Translations under genes and position numbers: made by a program
Source of the DNA: Syntrophales bacterium
GTDB lineage: Bacteria; Desulfobacterota; Syntrophia; Syntrophales; UBA8958
Assembly (NCBI GenBank): GCA_023231165.1
Contig: JALNVY010000009.1
Location: forward strand, 1 to 24,481
Reading direction: 5' to 3'
DNA length: 24,481 bases
Notes under the pieces: model-generated
Databases searched by the model: none
Told to the model about the DNA's origin: nothing
The model's input: only the letters and a program-made list of their open reading frames with translations
In this document: positions 24,378 to 24,481 of the stretch, piece by piece
How the letters are laid out: every line of letters begins with the position of its first letter
Position numbering within the stretch: position 1 is the stretch's first letter

Positions 24378-24481
24378 AACGTTGATCTTCAAGATCCCGA
24401 TTCCCTGGGTTTCAGGGTCAGAATATAAGCGGCCACAAAGATCATGATCACGATTTCAGCTTGCCAGACATAGGTATAGGC
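24378..24481. repeat. Terminal direct repeat, right copy
   Basis: These bases are identical to 1-104. They include the final 31 codons of the MFS gene that ends at position 12 (its partial second copy begins at 24389, minus strand). This copy is redundant if the contig is circular. Confidence 0.95.

Overview
The window reads as one anaerobic acyl-CoA degradation (beta-oxidation) cluster. Nearly every gene lies on the minus strand, so transcription runs from high to low coordinates. The only clear plus-strand gene is a GntR/FCD regulator near the right end. The gene mix is a CoA-transferase for activation, four acyl-CoA dehydrogenases, a FixC/FixX/EtfB/EtfA electron-transfer set, a biotin-type carboxyltransferase subunit, a crotonase, a 3-hydroxyacyl-CoA dehydrogenase and a thiolase with a DUF35 partner. 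This is what I would expect in a syntrophic or sulfate-reducing bacterium of the former Deltaproteobacteria, such as a Syntrophales-like organism. That taxonomic guess comes from gene content, not from a marker gene.

Layout from right to left, which is the direction of transcription: GntR/FCD regulator (plus, 23005-23667); a decayed IS3-family transposase and an AT-rich, gene-poor stretch (22009-22960); CoA-transferase (20609-21931); aromatic-acid-type MFS transporter (19142-20416); acyl-CoA dehydrogenase A (17833-19014); a 568-base gap with one possible 44-residue ORF; acyl-CoA dehydrogenase B (16104-17264); a possible 73-residue ORF and a nested inverted repeat; acyl-CoA dehydrogenase C, which lacks the usual catalytic Glu (14471-15622); fixC, fixX, etfB, etfA (11084-14450); carboxyltransferase (9509-11050); a 611-residue acyl-CoA dehydrogenase (7629-9464); a GC-rich tandem hairpin array (7328-7602); 3-hydroxyacyl-CoA dehydrogenase (6379-7290); thiolase plus DUF35 protein (4658-6260); an Mrr-type nuclease remnant (4032-4559); a hotdog thioesterase (3505-3936); crotonase (2210-2998); a DUF2889 protein (1402-1971); and a monocarboxylate-type MFS transporter (12-1262).

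Together the genes could import an organic acid, load it with CoA, oxidise it through a full beta-oxidation turn, and pass electrons from the dehydrogenases through EtfAB to FixCX and on to quinone or ferredoxin. The substrate cannot be read from the sequence. The aromatic-acid-type transporter and the thiolase/DUF35 pair (as in BbsAB of anaerobic toluene degradation) make an aromatic or alicyclic side-chain acid a reasonable guess.

The first 104 bases (1-104) are repeated exactly as the last 104 (24378-24481), so the contig closes into a circle of 24377 bp. I see no replication, partition, mobilisation or phage gene. The options are an unusual extrachromosomal circle, a tandemly amplified chromosomal segment, or an assembly artefact. 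The junction falls between the end of the MFS gene and a truncated, frameshifted EamA transporter fragment, which looks like a rearrangement point.
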